This document shows positions 1 through 4,810 of a stretch of DNA of 5,203 nucleotides, piece after piece. The translations under genes were made by a program, and so were the position numbers. The number at the start of each line of letters is the position of its first letter. The stretch's first letter is position 1. Below the pieces are notes generated by a model. The model ran no database searches. It was not told the origin of the DNA and was given only the letters and a program-made list of their open reading frames with translations. Origin of the DNA: an uncultured Bacillota bacterium (GTDB lineage: Bacteria; Bacillota; Clostridia; Christensenellales; UBA1242). Where the stretch lies: the NCBI GenBank assembly GCA_947088415.1, contig CAMUGK010000064.1, positions 1 to 5,203 of the forward strand, read 5' to 3'.

Positions 1-189
1 ATTTACTCGACGTAAATTGAAATTTGCAAATGTTCGTATTACCTAAAATTTTTTATGTCGATTATTTCTCGATAACATTTTAGCTAATTAAGAATATTTG
101 TTTCTCGTTACAACATTTTGTTATAACAAATATGTAGTTGTCAAAGTTCTATTGCTGGCAGGAGCAACAGCCCCTTTCTGCGTGTCAGC
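1..189 (-). other. Probable rRNA operon leader (upstream of 16S rRNA)
   Basis: This stretch lies downstream of a strong promoter, has no usable reading frame, and reads off the left edge. It carries a boxA-like antitermination motif and several short inverted repeats: TTGCT/AGCAA at about 152-167, ATATTTGTT/AACAAATAT at about 93-134, and ATTTAC/GTAAAT at 1-17. The hairpin GGGGC-TGTT-GCTCC at about 162-175 contains a G-U pair only in the minus-strand RNA, which supports transcription leftward. Leaders of this kind, with boxA and RNase III-type stems, precede 16S rRNA in Firmicutes. The 16S gene itself is not in the window, so the identification is an inference. Confidence 0.6.
136..150 (-). 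promoter_or_regulatory. boxA-like antitermination motif in the rRNA leader
   Basis: The minus strand reads AGAACTTTGACAACT, which resembles the boxA element of Gram-positive rRNA leaders (of the type TTCTTTGAAAACT), where NusB/NusE bind to prevent Rho-type termination. It lies about 40-50 bases downstream of the predicted transcription start. The match is partial, but position and context are right. Confidence 0.5.
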
Positions 190-195
190 ATGGTA

Positions 196-225
196 ATCAT
201 ATCACACTCATAATACCCATGTCAA
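196..225 (-). promoter_or_regulatory. Sigma-A promoter, probably of an rRNA operon
   Basis: The -35 TTGACA (220-225) and -10 TATGAT (196-201) are separated by 18 bases, with a likely start near 189. Upstream, at 226-266, are alternating A and T tracts of the kind found in UP elements that bind the RNA polymerase alpha subunit, typical of rRNA promoters. No coding start follows, so it drives a stable RNA. Confidence 0.75.
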
Positions 226-266
226 CACTTTTTTCAAAAAAAATAAAAAAAATGCAAACTTTTTTT

Positions 267-296
267 CGGGTTTTTTCGTAAACAGCCAAAAACCCG
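267..296. repeat. Inverted repeat in gene-free region 226-420
   Basis: CGGGTTTTT (267-275) and AAAAACCCG (288-296) form a perfect 9-bp inverted repeat with a 12-base gap. No T-run follows on the minus strand, so it is not a good terminator there. It sits about 40 bases upstream of the rRNA-type promoter and could be a regulatory or structural site. Apart from this and the A/T tracts, I see nothing in 226-420. Confidence 0.4.
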
Positions 297-420
297 CCTA
301 CACACCGCCGAGTGTTCGCAAATTTAACAAATTTTAAAATTAAAACAAAGGTAATTTCCCCCTTCTTAAAATAAGGTTTAAAGGAATTTATGATAAAATC
401 TAACTATATTATTATATATA

Positions 421-449
421 AAATAAAAAACCTCGAAAAACTTTTCGAG
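421..449 (-). terminator. Intrinsic terminator of the YcxB-like gene
   Basis: On the minus strand CTCGAAA and TTTCGAG can form a short stem (432-449), followed immediately by GGTTTTTTATTTT (421-431). It lies about 95 bases beyond the stop codon at 545. Confidence 0.75.
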
Positions 450-544
450 AATTTTTAATAAGTTTTAATATTTTATACCTTATGGTAAAAATTATTTACG
501 AAAGACATATGCTTATATTTTTCTATTATTTGTCTTATTCTTTT

Positions 545-1129
545 TTATTTTTCTCCTTCAATTTGCACAAAATCAGGTGTGCCGGGTTTGAAATCAGCAA
601 GTTTAATAAAATTATCTGTATATTCTTTGAAATATATTGCTTTTAATGTCGCAAGTTCTTCTGGTAAAAGCAAGGTTTTATCAACTACTAGAGCTGAAGA
701 CGAAGAAATATAAAGGAACATATATCTATTACCATCAAGCGTTTTGCAAATAGCGTTATCATAGTATTTTGAAATGTGTAATACCTCGCCATAAATTTCT
801 TCTTTAGCCGCAATCCCACCTTTATAGAATTCGTATTCATATATAGTGGCCGGTATAGATTTTTGCAAATCTTTTTTAATCGATTGCTTTAAAATTACAA
901 ATAAAGTCATTATAAGAAGAGAAAACAAAAATAATCCAAACATAATCCCAGATAAATCTGTTTTTTCTAAATAATAAAATATGAAGATTAATACTATAAA
1001 AACAAAAGCAAAAGCGAGTGAGTCTATTATTCCCTTGTTGTATAGTTTACGTAATGGTGCACTTAATTCCTTTTTTACTTCTGTTGTATACTCCGTGCGG
1101 ACTTTAATTGTGTTCTTTTCGGTTATCAT
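545..1129 (-). CDS. YcxB-like two-helix membrane protein
   Basis: Predicted 194-residue protein with a polar N-terminus (1-33), two hydrophobic helices at about 34-54 and 59-80, and a soluble C-terminal domain (about 95-194). The order and C-terminal pattern (residues YEYEFYKGG, then a run ending in a VVDKTLLLPEE-like segment) resemble the YcxB-like family, whose molecular role is unknown. Both ends should face the cytoplasm. The start at 1129 (MITEK) is preferred. An upstream in-frame ATG at 1186 exists, but the -35 and -10 boxes at 1158-1186 lie inside that extension, while AAGGTGA sits directly ahead of 1129. It is transcribed alone, with its own promoter and terminator. The family call rests on pattern memory; the membrane topology is clear. 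Confidence 0.7.
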   Translation of the reverse strand: MITEKNTIKVRTEYTTEVKKELSAPLRKLYNKGIIDSLAFAFVFIVLIFIFYYLEKTDLSGIMFGLFLFSLLIMTLFVILKQSIKKDLQKSIPATIYEYEFYKGGIAAKEEIYGEVLHISKYYDNAICKTLDGNRYMFLYISSSSALVVDKTLLLPEELATLKAIYFKEYTDNFIKLADFKPGTPDFVQIEGEK

Positions 1130-1157
1130 ATTCACCTTCGATAATGCACTGGTAAAT

Positions 1158-1186
1158 ATATTACCATAAAACTGCATACCTGTCAA
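1158..1186 (-). promoter_or_regulatory. Sigma-A promoter of the YcxB-like gene
   Basis: TTGACA (1181-1186), a 17-base spacer and TAATAT (1158-1163), with an extended -10 TGG just ahead of the -10. The predicted start is about 20 bases upstream of the ATG at 1129, leaving room only for the ribosome binding site AAGGTGA (1132-1138). Confidence 0.8.
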
Positions 1187-1220
1187 TATTTTAGAACAAA
1201 TTATAATTTATCCCTTTAAA

Positions 1221-1263
1221 CATAAAAAATAGCCATTATACCTCAGTGAAATATAAGACTATT
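1221..1263 (-). terminator. Intrinsic terminator of the 1309-1845 gene
   Basis: The minus strand forms AATAGTC-TTATA, an 11-base loop, then TATAA-T-GGCTATT, continuing into TTTTTATG. One stem position is G-U in minus-strand RNA but a C-A mismatch in plus-strand RNA, so the hairpin is selected for leftward transcripts. It lies 46-88 bases beyond the stop at 1309. Confidence 0.75.
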
Positions 1264-1308
1264 TGTTGGTCACAGAAAAATTTATTTATAAAACTTTTTT
1301 ACTCTTTT

Positions 1309-1845
1309 TTAACATTCTACACAAACAATTTTATTGTTATTTTTTAACTTTTCAATTAATCTATAGGTTTCTTTCTCTTCTTGTTGTGCTTTAAATTCCA
1401 TAACACTCTGCTCATCTTGCTTTCTTTGAACCAAACCATTCCAGTCTGTTTTATCATAAGAACACTTCTTGGAAGTCAAATTATCTAAATTGCATTGAAT
1501 TTCAGCAATCACTTGTGGTGTAAAATATTCAGCACCAACCCTATTAGAATAATCAAATTTTTCGTCAGCACTAATTTTATTAGAGCCTAACATTCTTCTC
1601 ATCATTTCGTTTACTCCATCAACCTGAGTATAAATTCTACCCTCGTTAGGTTTCATACATACACGTGATAAACAATGTGTTATACCAGTGCATTTAATTA
1701 CTCCGTTTCCATATAAAACATATTCTGCAGTATTAATATGCGTTCTATATAACACTCTTTGCCCCTCAGGTAAATTCATATCATAATTCATAGGTCTTTT
1801 TTCAACTTCAATATATTTTCCTTTTCCTATTTTTCTGTAAGGCAT
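1309..1845 (-). CDS. Unrecognised cysteine-containing protein
   Basis: Predicted 178-residue soluble protein that I cannot assign to a family. The basic N-terminus (MPYRKIGKGKY) has no signal peptide or membrane segment. Cysteines fall at residues 52, 58, 63, 118, 128, 175 and 178, giving a C-x5-C-x4-C cluster with a nearby His57 and a C-terminal C-V-E-C, which could bind metal or form disulfides. Residues about 138-172 are charged and probably helical or coiled coil. The start at 1845 is chosen because AAAGGGAG (1854-1861) is 8 bases upstream, whereas the in-frame ATG at 1896 lies within the promoter. It is a single-gene unit with its own promoter and terminator, next to a recombinase remnant, so it may be cargo of a decayed mobile element. 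Confidence 0.75.
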   Translation of the reverse strand: MPYRKIGKGKYIEVEKRPMNYDMNLPEGQRVLYRTHINTAEYVLYGNGVIKCTGITHCLSRVCMKPNEGRIYTQVDGVNEMMRRMLGSNKISADEKFDYSNRVGAEYFTPQVIAEIQCNLDNLTSKKCSYDKTDWNGLVQRKQDEQSVMEFKAQQEEKETYRLIEKLKNNNKIVCVEC

Positions 1846-1881
1846 AATAACTTCTCCCTTTAAAATATTTGTCCGCGGAGT

Positions 1882-1910
1882 ATTATAACTTAACATATAA
1901 TAAAAGTCAA
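1882..1910 (-). promoter_or_regulatory. Sigma-A promoter of the 1309-1845 gene
   Basis: TTGACT (1905-1910), a 17-base spacer and a perfect TATAAT (1882-1887). The predicted start near 1875 falls in a perfect 8-bp palindrome TCCGCGGA (1872-1879), a possible operator. The promoter edges into the recombinase remnant's reading frame on the other strand, showing that the frame's upstream part is not real recombinase sequence. Confidence 0.8.
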
Positions 1911-2224
1911 TAGTAAATTTTAAAATTTTTAATAAATCTTTCTTTAATTATAATCAAACTGCTTTTTTCGACAATTTTGATGATATTATAAGGTTTATAA
2001 GAAAAACTTTTAAAGAGTTAAATATTAAAAATTGCCTTCACGGATTAAGACACACATGTTCTGCAAATCTTTATTTCTTAGGAGCAAATGATAAATATAG
2101 ACAATTACAACTAGGACATAAAAGTATAGTTACCACAAACAATATTTATACTAACATAAAAGAAAACATACCAAAATCTAAACTTCTTGAATTATATGGA
2201 CATCTATACCCTAGTTTTGACTAG
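1904..2224 (+). pseudogene. Tyrosine recombinase (phage-type integrase), C-terminal remnant
   Basis: An open frame of about 106 codons from the stop at 1901 to TAG at 2222, without an ATG. From about 1960 onward it reads like the end of a phage-integrase catalytic domain. It has HGLRHT (about 2039-2056) with the His and second Arg, then LGH (about 2114-2122), then TTNNIYT (about 2135-2155) with the nucleophilic Tyr, and a short C-terminal tail. The arm-binding and core-binding domains and the first catalytic Arg and Lys are missing, so it cannot be active alone. These enzymes cut and rejoin DNA at att sites, often in tRNA genes, and it converges on tRNA-Ala 89 bases away. The break lies somewhere between about 1911 and 1960. 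No ribosome binding site was found. Confidence 0.85.
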
Positions 2225-2264
2225 ACTTTTGACTAAACTTTTTACACAAAACGTGACACAAACG
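2215..2264 (+). repeat. Short direct repeats behind the recombinase remnant
   Basis: TTTTGACTAGAC (2215-2226) is followed directly by TTTTGACTAAAC (2227-2238), and ACACAAAACG (2244-2253) recurs as ACACAAACG (2256-2264). Short direct repeats between an integrase gene and the tRNA attachment site resemble arm-type binding sites for the recombinase N-terminal domain. That function is inferred from position; the repeats are seen directly. Confidence 0.5.
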
Positions 2265-2304
2265 AAAAAAGCCATACAACATATTGATTATGTTATATGA
2301 CTTT
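2264..2304 (-). terminator. Intrinsic terminator of tRNA-Ala
   Basis: A 16-bp stem (2268-2283 with 2289-2304) and 5-base loop, followed on the minus strand by a T-run (2265-2270). Two stem positions are G-U in minus-strand RNA and C-A mismatches on the plus strand, so it belongs to the leftward tRNA transcript. It starts 8 bases past the encoded CCA. Confidence 0.85.
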
Positions 2305-2312
2305 AATACTAC

Positions 2313-2394
<82 letters not shown>

Positions 2395-2407
2395 TTCAAG
2401 CGTTGAT

Positions 2408-2436
2408 AGATTATCATAAAAAATAATATTTGTCAA
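2408..2436 (-). promoter_or_regulatory. Sigma-A promoter of tRNA-Ala
   Basis: TTGACA (2431-2436), a 17-base spacer and TAATCT (2408-2413). The start is predicted about 12 bases before the mature tRNA 5' end, leaving a short leader for RNase P to remove. Confidence 0.75.
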
Positions 2437-2488
2437 CACTTTTTCATTAAAATAAATAATTTTTTTTAAAAATTTTATTTTAAATATC

Positions 2489-2519
2489 AAAAAAGAACTT
2501 GATTTTTCAAGTTCTTTTT
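2489..2519 (-). terminator. Intrinsic terminator of the 2524-3453 gene
   Basis: A perfect stem AAAAAGAACTTGA/TCAAGTTCTTTTT (2490-2502 with 2507-2519) with a TTTT/AAAA loop, starting 4 bases after the stop codon and followed on the minus strand by T then GATATTT. The stem is symmetrical enough to act in both directions. Confidence 0.85.
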
Positions 2520-2523
2520 ATAT

Positions 2524-3453
2524 TTAGGCTTCAAGTTCAACATCTTGAGTTTGAGTTTGATTGCCATAATGTGCTTGATACCAAAGTTCAAGTCCTAAAG
2601 CAGTCGCTTCTTCCTTAGATAAAGCTTTTGTTCCGATATTTTTTTCTGAACTCAATGTTTCAATGCTATATTCTCCATCTTTATCTTGAACAAGACGTTT
2701 AACATTTAAACGATAAGTTCCGTCATCTTGCAAAGGTGTTTCAACTGAAAACATTTGCTCTGGAGTATTAACACCAACAATACCTGTGTCTTCATTAACA
2801 TCAGTAACTACTGTTTCTTTCTCTGAAAGAGCGGTTGTAACTTGATTAATTCTATCTTTTACATCTGACGAGTAATTAGCCTCTTTAACATTTTCAAAAA
2901 CAGAAATTTCACTCCAATCGTCAGGATTCTTAGAGCTATTTTGTTCATCAAGCCAATCCATAACATTATTTGTTTTAAAAGTTTTTTCTTCCATCTTAAC
3001 TGAAACAGTAACGTTAACATTGTCGCCGTCTTTAGTTCTTCCTTCAAAAACTAAAAGAACTTTATTGCCAGTAACACTGAAACCTTTAAAGCCATTAACT
3101 TTGTTAAGTTGAGAATTTTTCTTTACAACCCAATTACTAATTGTTGAAACTTGTTCAGCACTAGGATCAAAATCTTGTTTGTCGTCTTCAAGCCCAGAAA
3201 TAACATCGTCTTTTGCATTGCTGCCTGCACTAAGGCTTGCTTTCTGGTGTTCAGAAATACCAACACCAACAGCAATTGCAGCAATAAGCAAAATACAAGC
3301 CCCGGCAATAATTCCTTTAAAAGCCTTAGGGTGAGCTTCTTTATATCTAGAAATTCTCTTAAGAATTCCTTCCTTGCTTACAGATTCAGCACGACCTCTA
3401 AGTCCTGTTGCATTGTCTGTATCAATATTTGCATATGTTACGGTTTTACTCAT
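2524..3453 (-). CDS. Single-pass membrane protein with large external domain
   Basis: A 309-residue protein that I do not recognise. Residues 1-45 are a polar, basic cytoplasmic tail (RISRYKEAHPKAFK). Residues about 46-67 form one hydrophobic helix (GIIAGACILLIAAIAVGVG). Residues 68-309 would lie outside the cell by the positive-inside rule, beginning with an acidic linker (about 81-96). The external part alternates beta-rich stretches (about 120-155 and 215-262) with a charged, Asn/Ser-rich middle and a short helical end (about 279-295). There is no cysteine outside the helix, no LPxTG and no catalytic motif. AAAGGAGG (3463-3470) sits 9 bases before the ATG. It is a single-gene unit with a full-consensus promoter, suggesting strong expression. 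It might serve as an envelope or regulatory anchor, but nothing here proves it. Confidence 0.8.
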   Translation of the reverse strand: MSKTVTYANIDTDNATGLRGRAESVSKEGILKRISRYKEAHPKAFKGIIAGACILLIAAIAVGVGISEHQKASLSAGSNAKDDVISGLEDDKQDFDPSAEQVSTISNWVVKKNSQLNKVNGFKGFSVTGNKVLLVFEGRTKDGDNVNVTVSVKMEEKTFKTNNVMDWLDEQNSSKNPDDWSEISVFENVKEANYSSDVKDRINQVTTALSEKETVVTDVNEDTGIVGVNTPEQMFSVETPLQDDGTYRLNVKRLVQDKDGEYSIETLSSEKNIGTKALSKEEATALGLELWYQAHYGNQTQTQDVELEA

Positions 3454-3482
3454 AATAAAGTTCCTCCTTTATTTTCAAAGAT

Positions 3483-3511
3483 ATTATATCACTATTTTAT
3501 GCTATTGTCAA
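3483..3511 (-). promoter_or_regulatory. Full-consensus sigma-A promoter of the membrane protein gene
   Basis: TTGACA (3506-3511), a 17-base spacer and TATAAT (3483-3488), with an extended -10 TGA. All twelve core bases match consensus. The start is predicted near 3476, giving a leader of about 23 bases that contains the AAAGGAGG site. Confidence 0.9.
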
Positions 3512-3525
3512 TAGGCAATTTTAAG

Positions 3526-3551
3526 AAAAACATCGTTTTTAAGGTGTTTTT
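3526..3551 (-). terminator. Weak candidate terminator after the HD-domain gene
   Basis: AAAAACACC and GATGTTTTT (3543-3551 with 3526-3534) can form a 9-position stem with one mismatch on the minus strand, ending in a T-run. It lies about 70 bases past the stop at 3618 and only 15 bases before the next -35. The stem is AT-rich and pairs slightly better on the plus strand, so leakage into the downstream gene is possible. Confidence 0.35.
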
Positions 3552-3617
3552 ATATCTTTTTCTATATATTTTACGCTGTTTTAAGGTTATTATGTTTTTA
3601 AATCTATAAAAGTCTAT

Positions 3618-4214
3618 TTAATTTTCAAAAGCTGAATCATCCAAATATGTTGTCATAAGGTCTGCACAATGCGCTAAAAAACAATTTGGATATTTATTAA
3701 AAACTGATGAGATTGAATAACTTCCACCTTTTACACGCAGGTCATATTCTCCCATATGCCAGTTAATAGCAAGAGCTTCTTCTCTTGTAAGTTTCATAAA
3801 AGCAGATAAAATATATACAGATTTCTCGCCATGACCATATGGTAGAGCTTCGTCCATTTTGTAACAAGGCTCTTGCACCCATACACCGTCACGTTTTACA
3901 TTTTTTGTGTCTATCTTGTAGCAATCCACCTTGCAAACATCATGAAACAAGGCAATAATTGCCACGCTTTCAGGACTAATGCGTTTTTCCCAATCTTTGC
4001 CATATTCATTTTGAACAAGCTTTAAAAAACGTTTATAAACATTAATTGAATGTAGGCATAACCCACCCTCAAAAACATTATGCCTTCTCAAACTTGCAGG
4101 TGCAGTGAAAAAATCAGACTTTTCAAGCCATTCAATAAGTTCTTCACAGCCCTCACGTTCAATATTGTCATAAACAATTTCCAAAAATTCTTCTTTATAA
4201 TTTTGCCAATCCAT
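3618..4214 (-). CDS. HD-domain phosphohydrolase, substrate unknown
   Basis: A 198-residue soluble protein carrying the metal-binding residues of the HD superfamily in order: His55 (GLCLHS), His91-Asp92 (ALFHDVCK), His128 (GHGEK), His153 (NWHMGEYD) and Asp185 (HCADLMTT). HD enzymes use one or two metal ions to hydrolyse phosphoesters, usually nucleotides, cyclic dinucleotides or RNA ends. The extra histidines after the HD pair fit a two-metal type. There is no fused OB-fold, GYP motif or sensor domain, which argues against full-length YhaM-type nucleases and HD-GYP enzymes. The start is fixed by AAGGAG (4220-4225), 5 bases before the ATG. It has its own promoter, immediately downstream of the tRNA cluster terminator. 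Family confidence is high; the substrate cannot be told. Confidence 0.88.
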   Translation of the reverse strand: MDWQNYKEEFLEIVYDNIEREGCEELIEWLEKSDFFTAPASLRRHNVFEGGLCLHSINVYKRFLKLVQNEYGKDWEKRISPESVAIIALFHDVCKVDCYKIDTKNVKRDGVWVQEPCYKMDEALPYGHGEKSVYILSAFMKLTREEALAINWHMGEYDLRVKGGSYSISSVFNKYPNCFLAHCADLMTTYLDDSAFEN

Positions 4215-4233
4215 AATTTCTCCTTATTCATTC

Positions 4234-4261
4234 ATTATAGCACAAACACACAATTTATCAA
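4234..4261 (-). promoter_or_regulatory. Sigma-A promoter of the HD-domain gene
   Basis: TTGATA (4256-4261), a 16-base spacer and a perfect TATAAT (4234-4239) with extended -10 TGC. The -35 begins one base after the T-run of the tRNA terminator, so the two elements are packed back to back. Confidence 0.8.
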
Positions 4262-4262
4262 A

Positions 4263-4302
4263 CCAAAAAAACAAAAAAGCATATCAACAAGATATGCTTT
4301 TT
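4263..4302 (-). terminator. Intrinsic terminator of the tRNA cluster
   Basis: A perfect 12-bp stem AAAAAGCATATC/GATATGCTTTTT (4274-4285 with 4291-4302) and 5-base loop, followed on the minus strand by TTTTTTGTTTTTTT (about 4265-4278). It starts 5 bases beyond the CCA of tRNA-Lys. Confidence 0.9.
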
Positions 4303-4307
4303 GTGCT

Positions 4308-4383
4308 TGGTGGTCTACCCGGGGCTCGAACCCGGGACCCCTTGATTAAAAGTCAAGTGCTCTACCAACTGAGCTAGTAGGCC
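4308..4383 (-). tRNA. tRNA-Lys(UUU)
   Basis: A 76-base gene with encoded CCA. Anticodon arm CTTGA-CTTTTAA-TCAAG, D stem GCTC/GAGC, T arm CCGGG-TTCGAGC-CCCGG. The acceptor GGCCTAC/GTAGACC pairs except at 3-70, where it has C3 against A70 rather than a Watson-Crick pair. It is the last tRNA of the cluster, and the terminator follows directly. Confidence 0.96.
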
Positions 4384-4392
4384 AAAATCTGG

Positions 4393-4455
4393 GGAGGCAC
4401 CAAAAGTTTTTAGCGCGGACACGCCTTTGGCTAACCGCTAAACTTTCGGTCCCCC
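4393..4455 (-). repeat. GC-rich 63-base hairpin upstream of tRNA-Lys
   Basis: On the minus strand GGGGGACC, then GAAAGTTT and AGCG, pair with CGCT, AAAAACTTT and GGTGCCTCC. The stem is about 20 bp with a 2-base and a 1-base bulge and a 20-base apical part containing GCC-AAA-GGC. At least two positions are G-U pairs in minus-strand RNA but A-C mismatches on the plus strand, so the structure fits the leftward transcript. It is GC-rich in an AT-rich genome and has no T-run. Confidence 0.65.
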
Positions 4456-4481
4456 GTCCCAATCTCCCTCCATTTAAGGTT

Positions 4482-4512
4482 GCAAACCTAAAAACAAGAT
4501 TTTTATGTTTGC
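4482..4512 (-). repeat. Hairpin in the Gln-Lys spacer
   Basis: GCAAAC (4482-4487) pairs with GTTTGC (4507-4512), continuing inward with A-rich and T-rich arms around a 5-base loop; one A-G mismatch interrupts about 12 bp. An alternative smaller hairpin AGGTT-GCA-AACCT (4477-4489) overlaps it and would exclude it. Confidence 0.5.
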
Positions 4513-4562
4513 TGATTGGAATAGGTTGAAATTTCTTCCTCGCCTAATCTTCGCATTAAGAG

Positions 4563-4599
4563 TTGCGACAAATCGCATAGCGATTTCGTTTGGTCGCAA
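4563..4599 (-). repeat. Two-part hairpin TTGCGAC...GTCGCAA
   Basis: The outer arms TTGCGAC (4563-4569) and GTCGCAA (4593-4599) enclose a second perfect stem AAATCGC (4570-4576) and GCGATTT (4580-4586), with a 6-base one-sided bulge. The inner palindrome recurs in the next spacer at 4811-4831. Confidence 0.6.
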
Positions 4600-4601
4600 T
4601 A

Positions 4602-4666
4602 GCAAAAAATCTAACGTCAGGCGACCACTTACTAAAGCAAGCCGAGTAAAAGTGCAGATTTTTTGC
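4602..4666 (-). repeat. 11-bp inverted repeat abutting tRNA-Gln(UUG)
   Basis: GCAAAAAATCT (4602-4612) and AGATTTTTTGC (4656-4666) are perfect inverted repeats. On the transcript the first arm begins just after the CCA end (4668). The 43-base interior contains a smaller stem TTACT/AGTAA. Such a stem next to the tRNA 3' end could direct processing of the precursor. Confidence 0.55.
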
Positions 4667-4667
4667 A

Positions 4668-4742
4668 TGGCTGGGGTGGCAGGATTTGAACCTACGCATG
4701 CAAGAATCAAAATCTTGTGCCTTACCACTTGGCGACACCCCA
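4668..4742 (-). tRNA. tRNA-Gln(UUG)
   Basis: A 75-base gene with encoded CCA. Acceptor TGGGGTG/CACCCCA with discriminator G73 and the weak U1-A72 pair typical of tRNA-Gln. Anticodon arm CAAGA-TTTTGAT-TCTTG, T arm GTAGG-TTCAAAT-CCTGC. Its acceptor, D and T arms nearly match the neighbouring tRNA-Gln(CUG). Confidence 0.96.
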
Positions 4743-4764
4743 TTAAATTAAGTGGCCAATTTAA
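4743..4764 (-). repeat. AT-rich hairpin directly upstream of tRNA-Gln(UUG)
   Basis: TTAAATT (4743-4749) and AATTTAA (4758-4764) form a perfect 7-bp stem with an 8-base loop, immediately before the tRNA 5' end on the transcript. It could influence RNase P access or be a remnant of spacer structure. Confidence 0.45.
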
Positions 4765-4810
4765 ATCCTTCTTCCCAAGCAACGCTCTACTTTTGCAAAT
4801 ATAAGCTATG

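Larger units (their letters stand above)
4384..4667 (-). other. 284-base structured spacer between tRNA-Gln(UUG) and tRNA-Lys
   Basis: No credible gene is present; short open frames here are by-products of tRNA and repeat sequence and lack ribosome binding sites. The spacer is far longer than the other gaps in the cluster (3, 23, 39 and 91 bases) and is filled with inverted repeats, listed separately. It must be transcribed as part of the polycistronic tRNA precursor if the cluster is one operon. It could be a stable RNA, a set of processing sites, or an inserted repeat element. Confidence 0.6.

Noticed and set aside
981..1169. Plus-strand 62-codon open frame opposite the YcxB-like gene
   Set aside because: It mirrors the membrane helix and start region of the minus-strand gene, has no ribosome binding site, and ends within that gene's promoter.
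1187..1960. Second att copy matching the tRNA-Ala 3' end to the left of the integrase remnant
   Set aside because: No repeat of the tRNA T-arm/acceptor sequence was found outside the tRNA genes, so no element boundary can be set.
3292..3303. Possible lipobox cysteine (Cys53) in the membrane protein
   Set aside because: Position -3 is Ala rather than Leu/Val/Ile, and the hydrophobic stretch continues beyond the cysteine; it is a membrane helix, not a lipoprotein signal.
2859..3609. Other-frame and opposite-strand open frames within and next to the membrane protein gene
   Set aside because: They are low-complexity by-products of the 309-residue gene, whose promoter, ribosome binding site and terminator are all in place.
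4080..4349. Plus-strand 89-codon open frame opposite the start of the HD gene
   Set aside because: It crosses the HD gene promoter, the tRNA terminator and tRNA-Lys, so it is chance.
4384..4480. Possible degenerate tRNA in the GC-rich part of the Gln-Lys spacer
   Set aside because: The ends pair loosely (GGAGG/CCTCC), but there is no GTTCGA-type T loop, no D stem and no anticodon arm of the right size.
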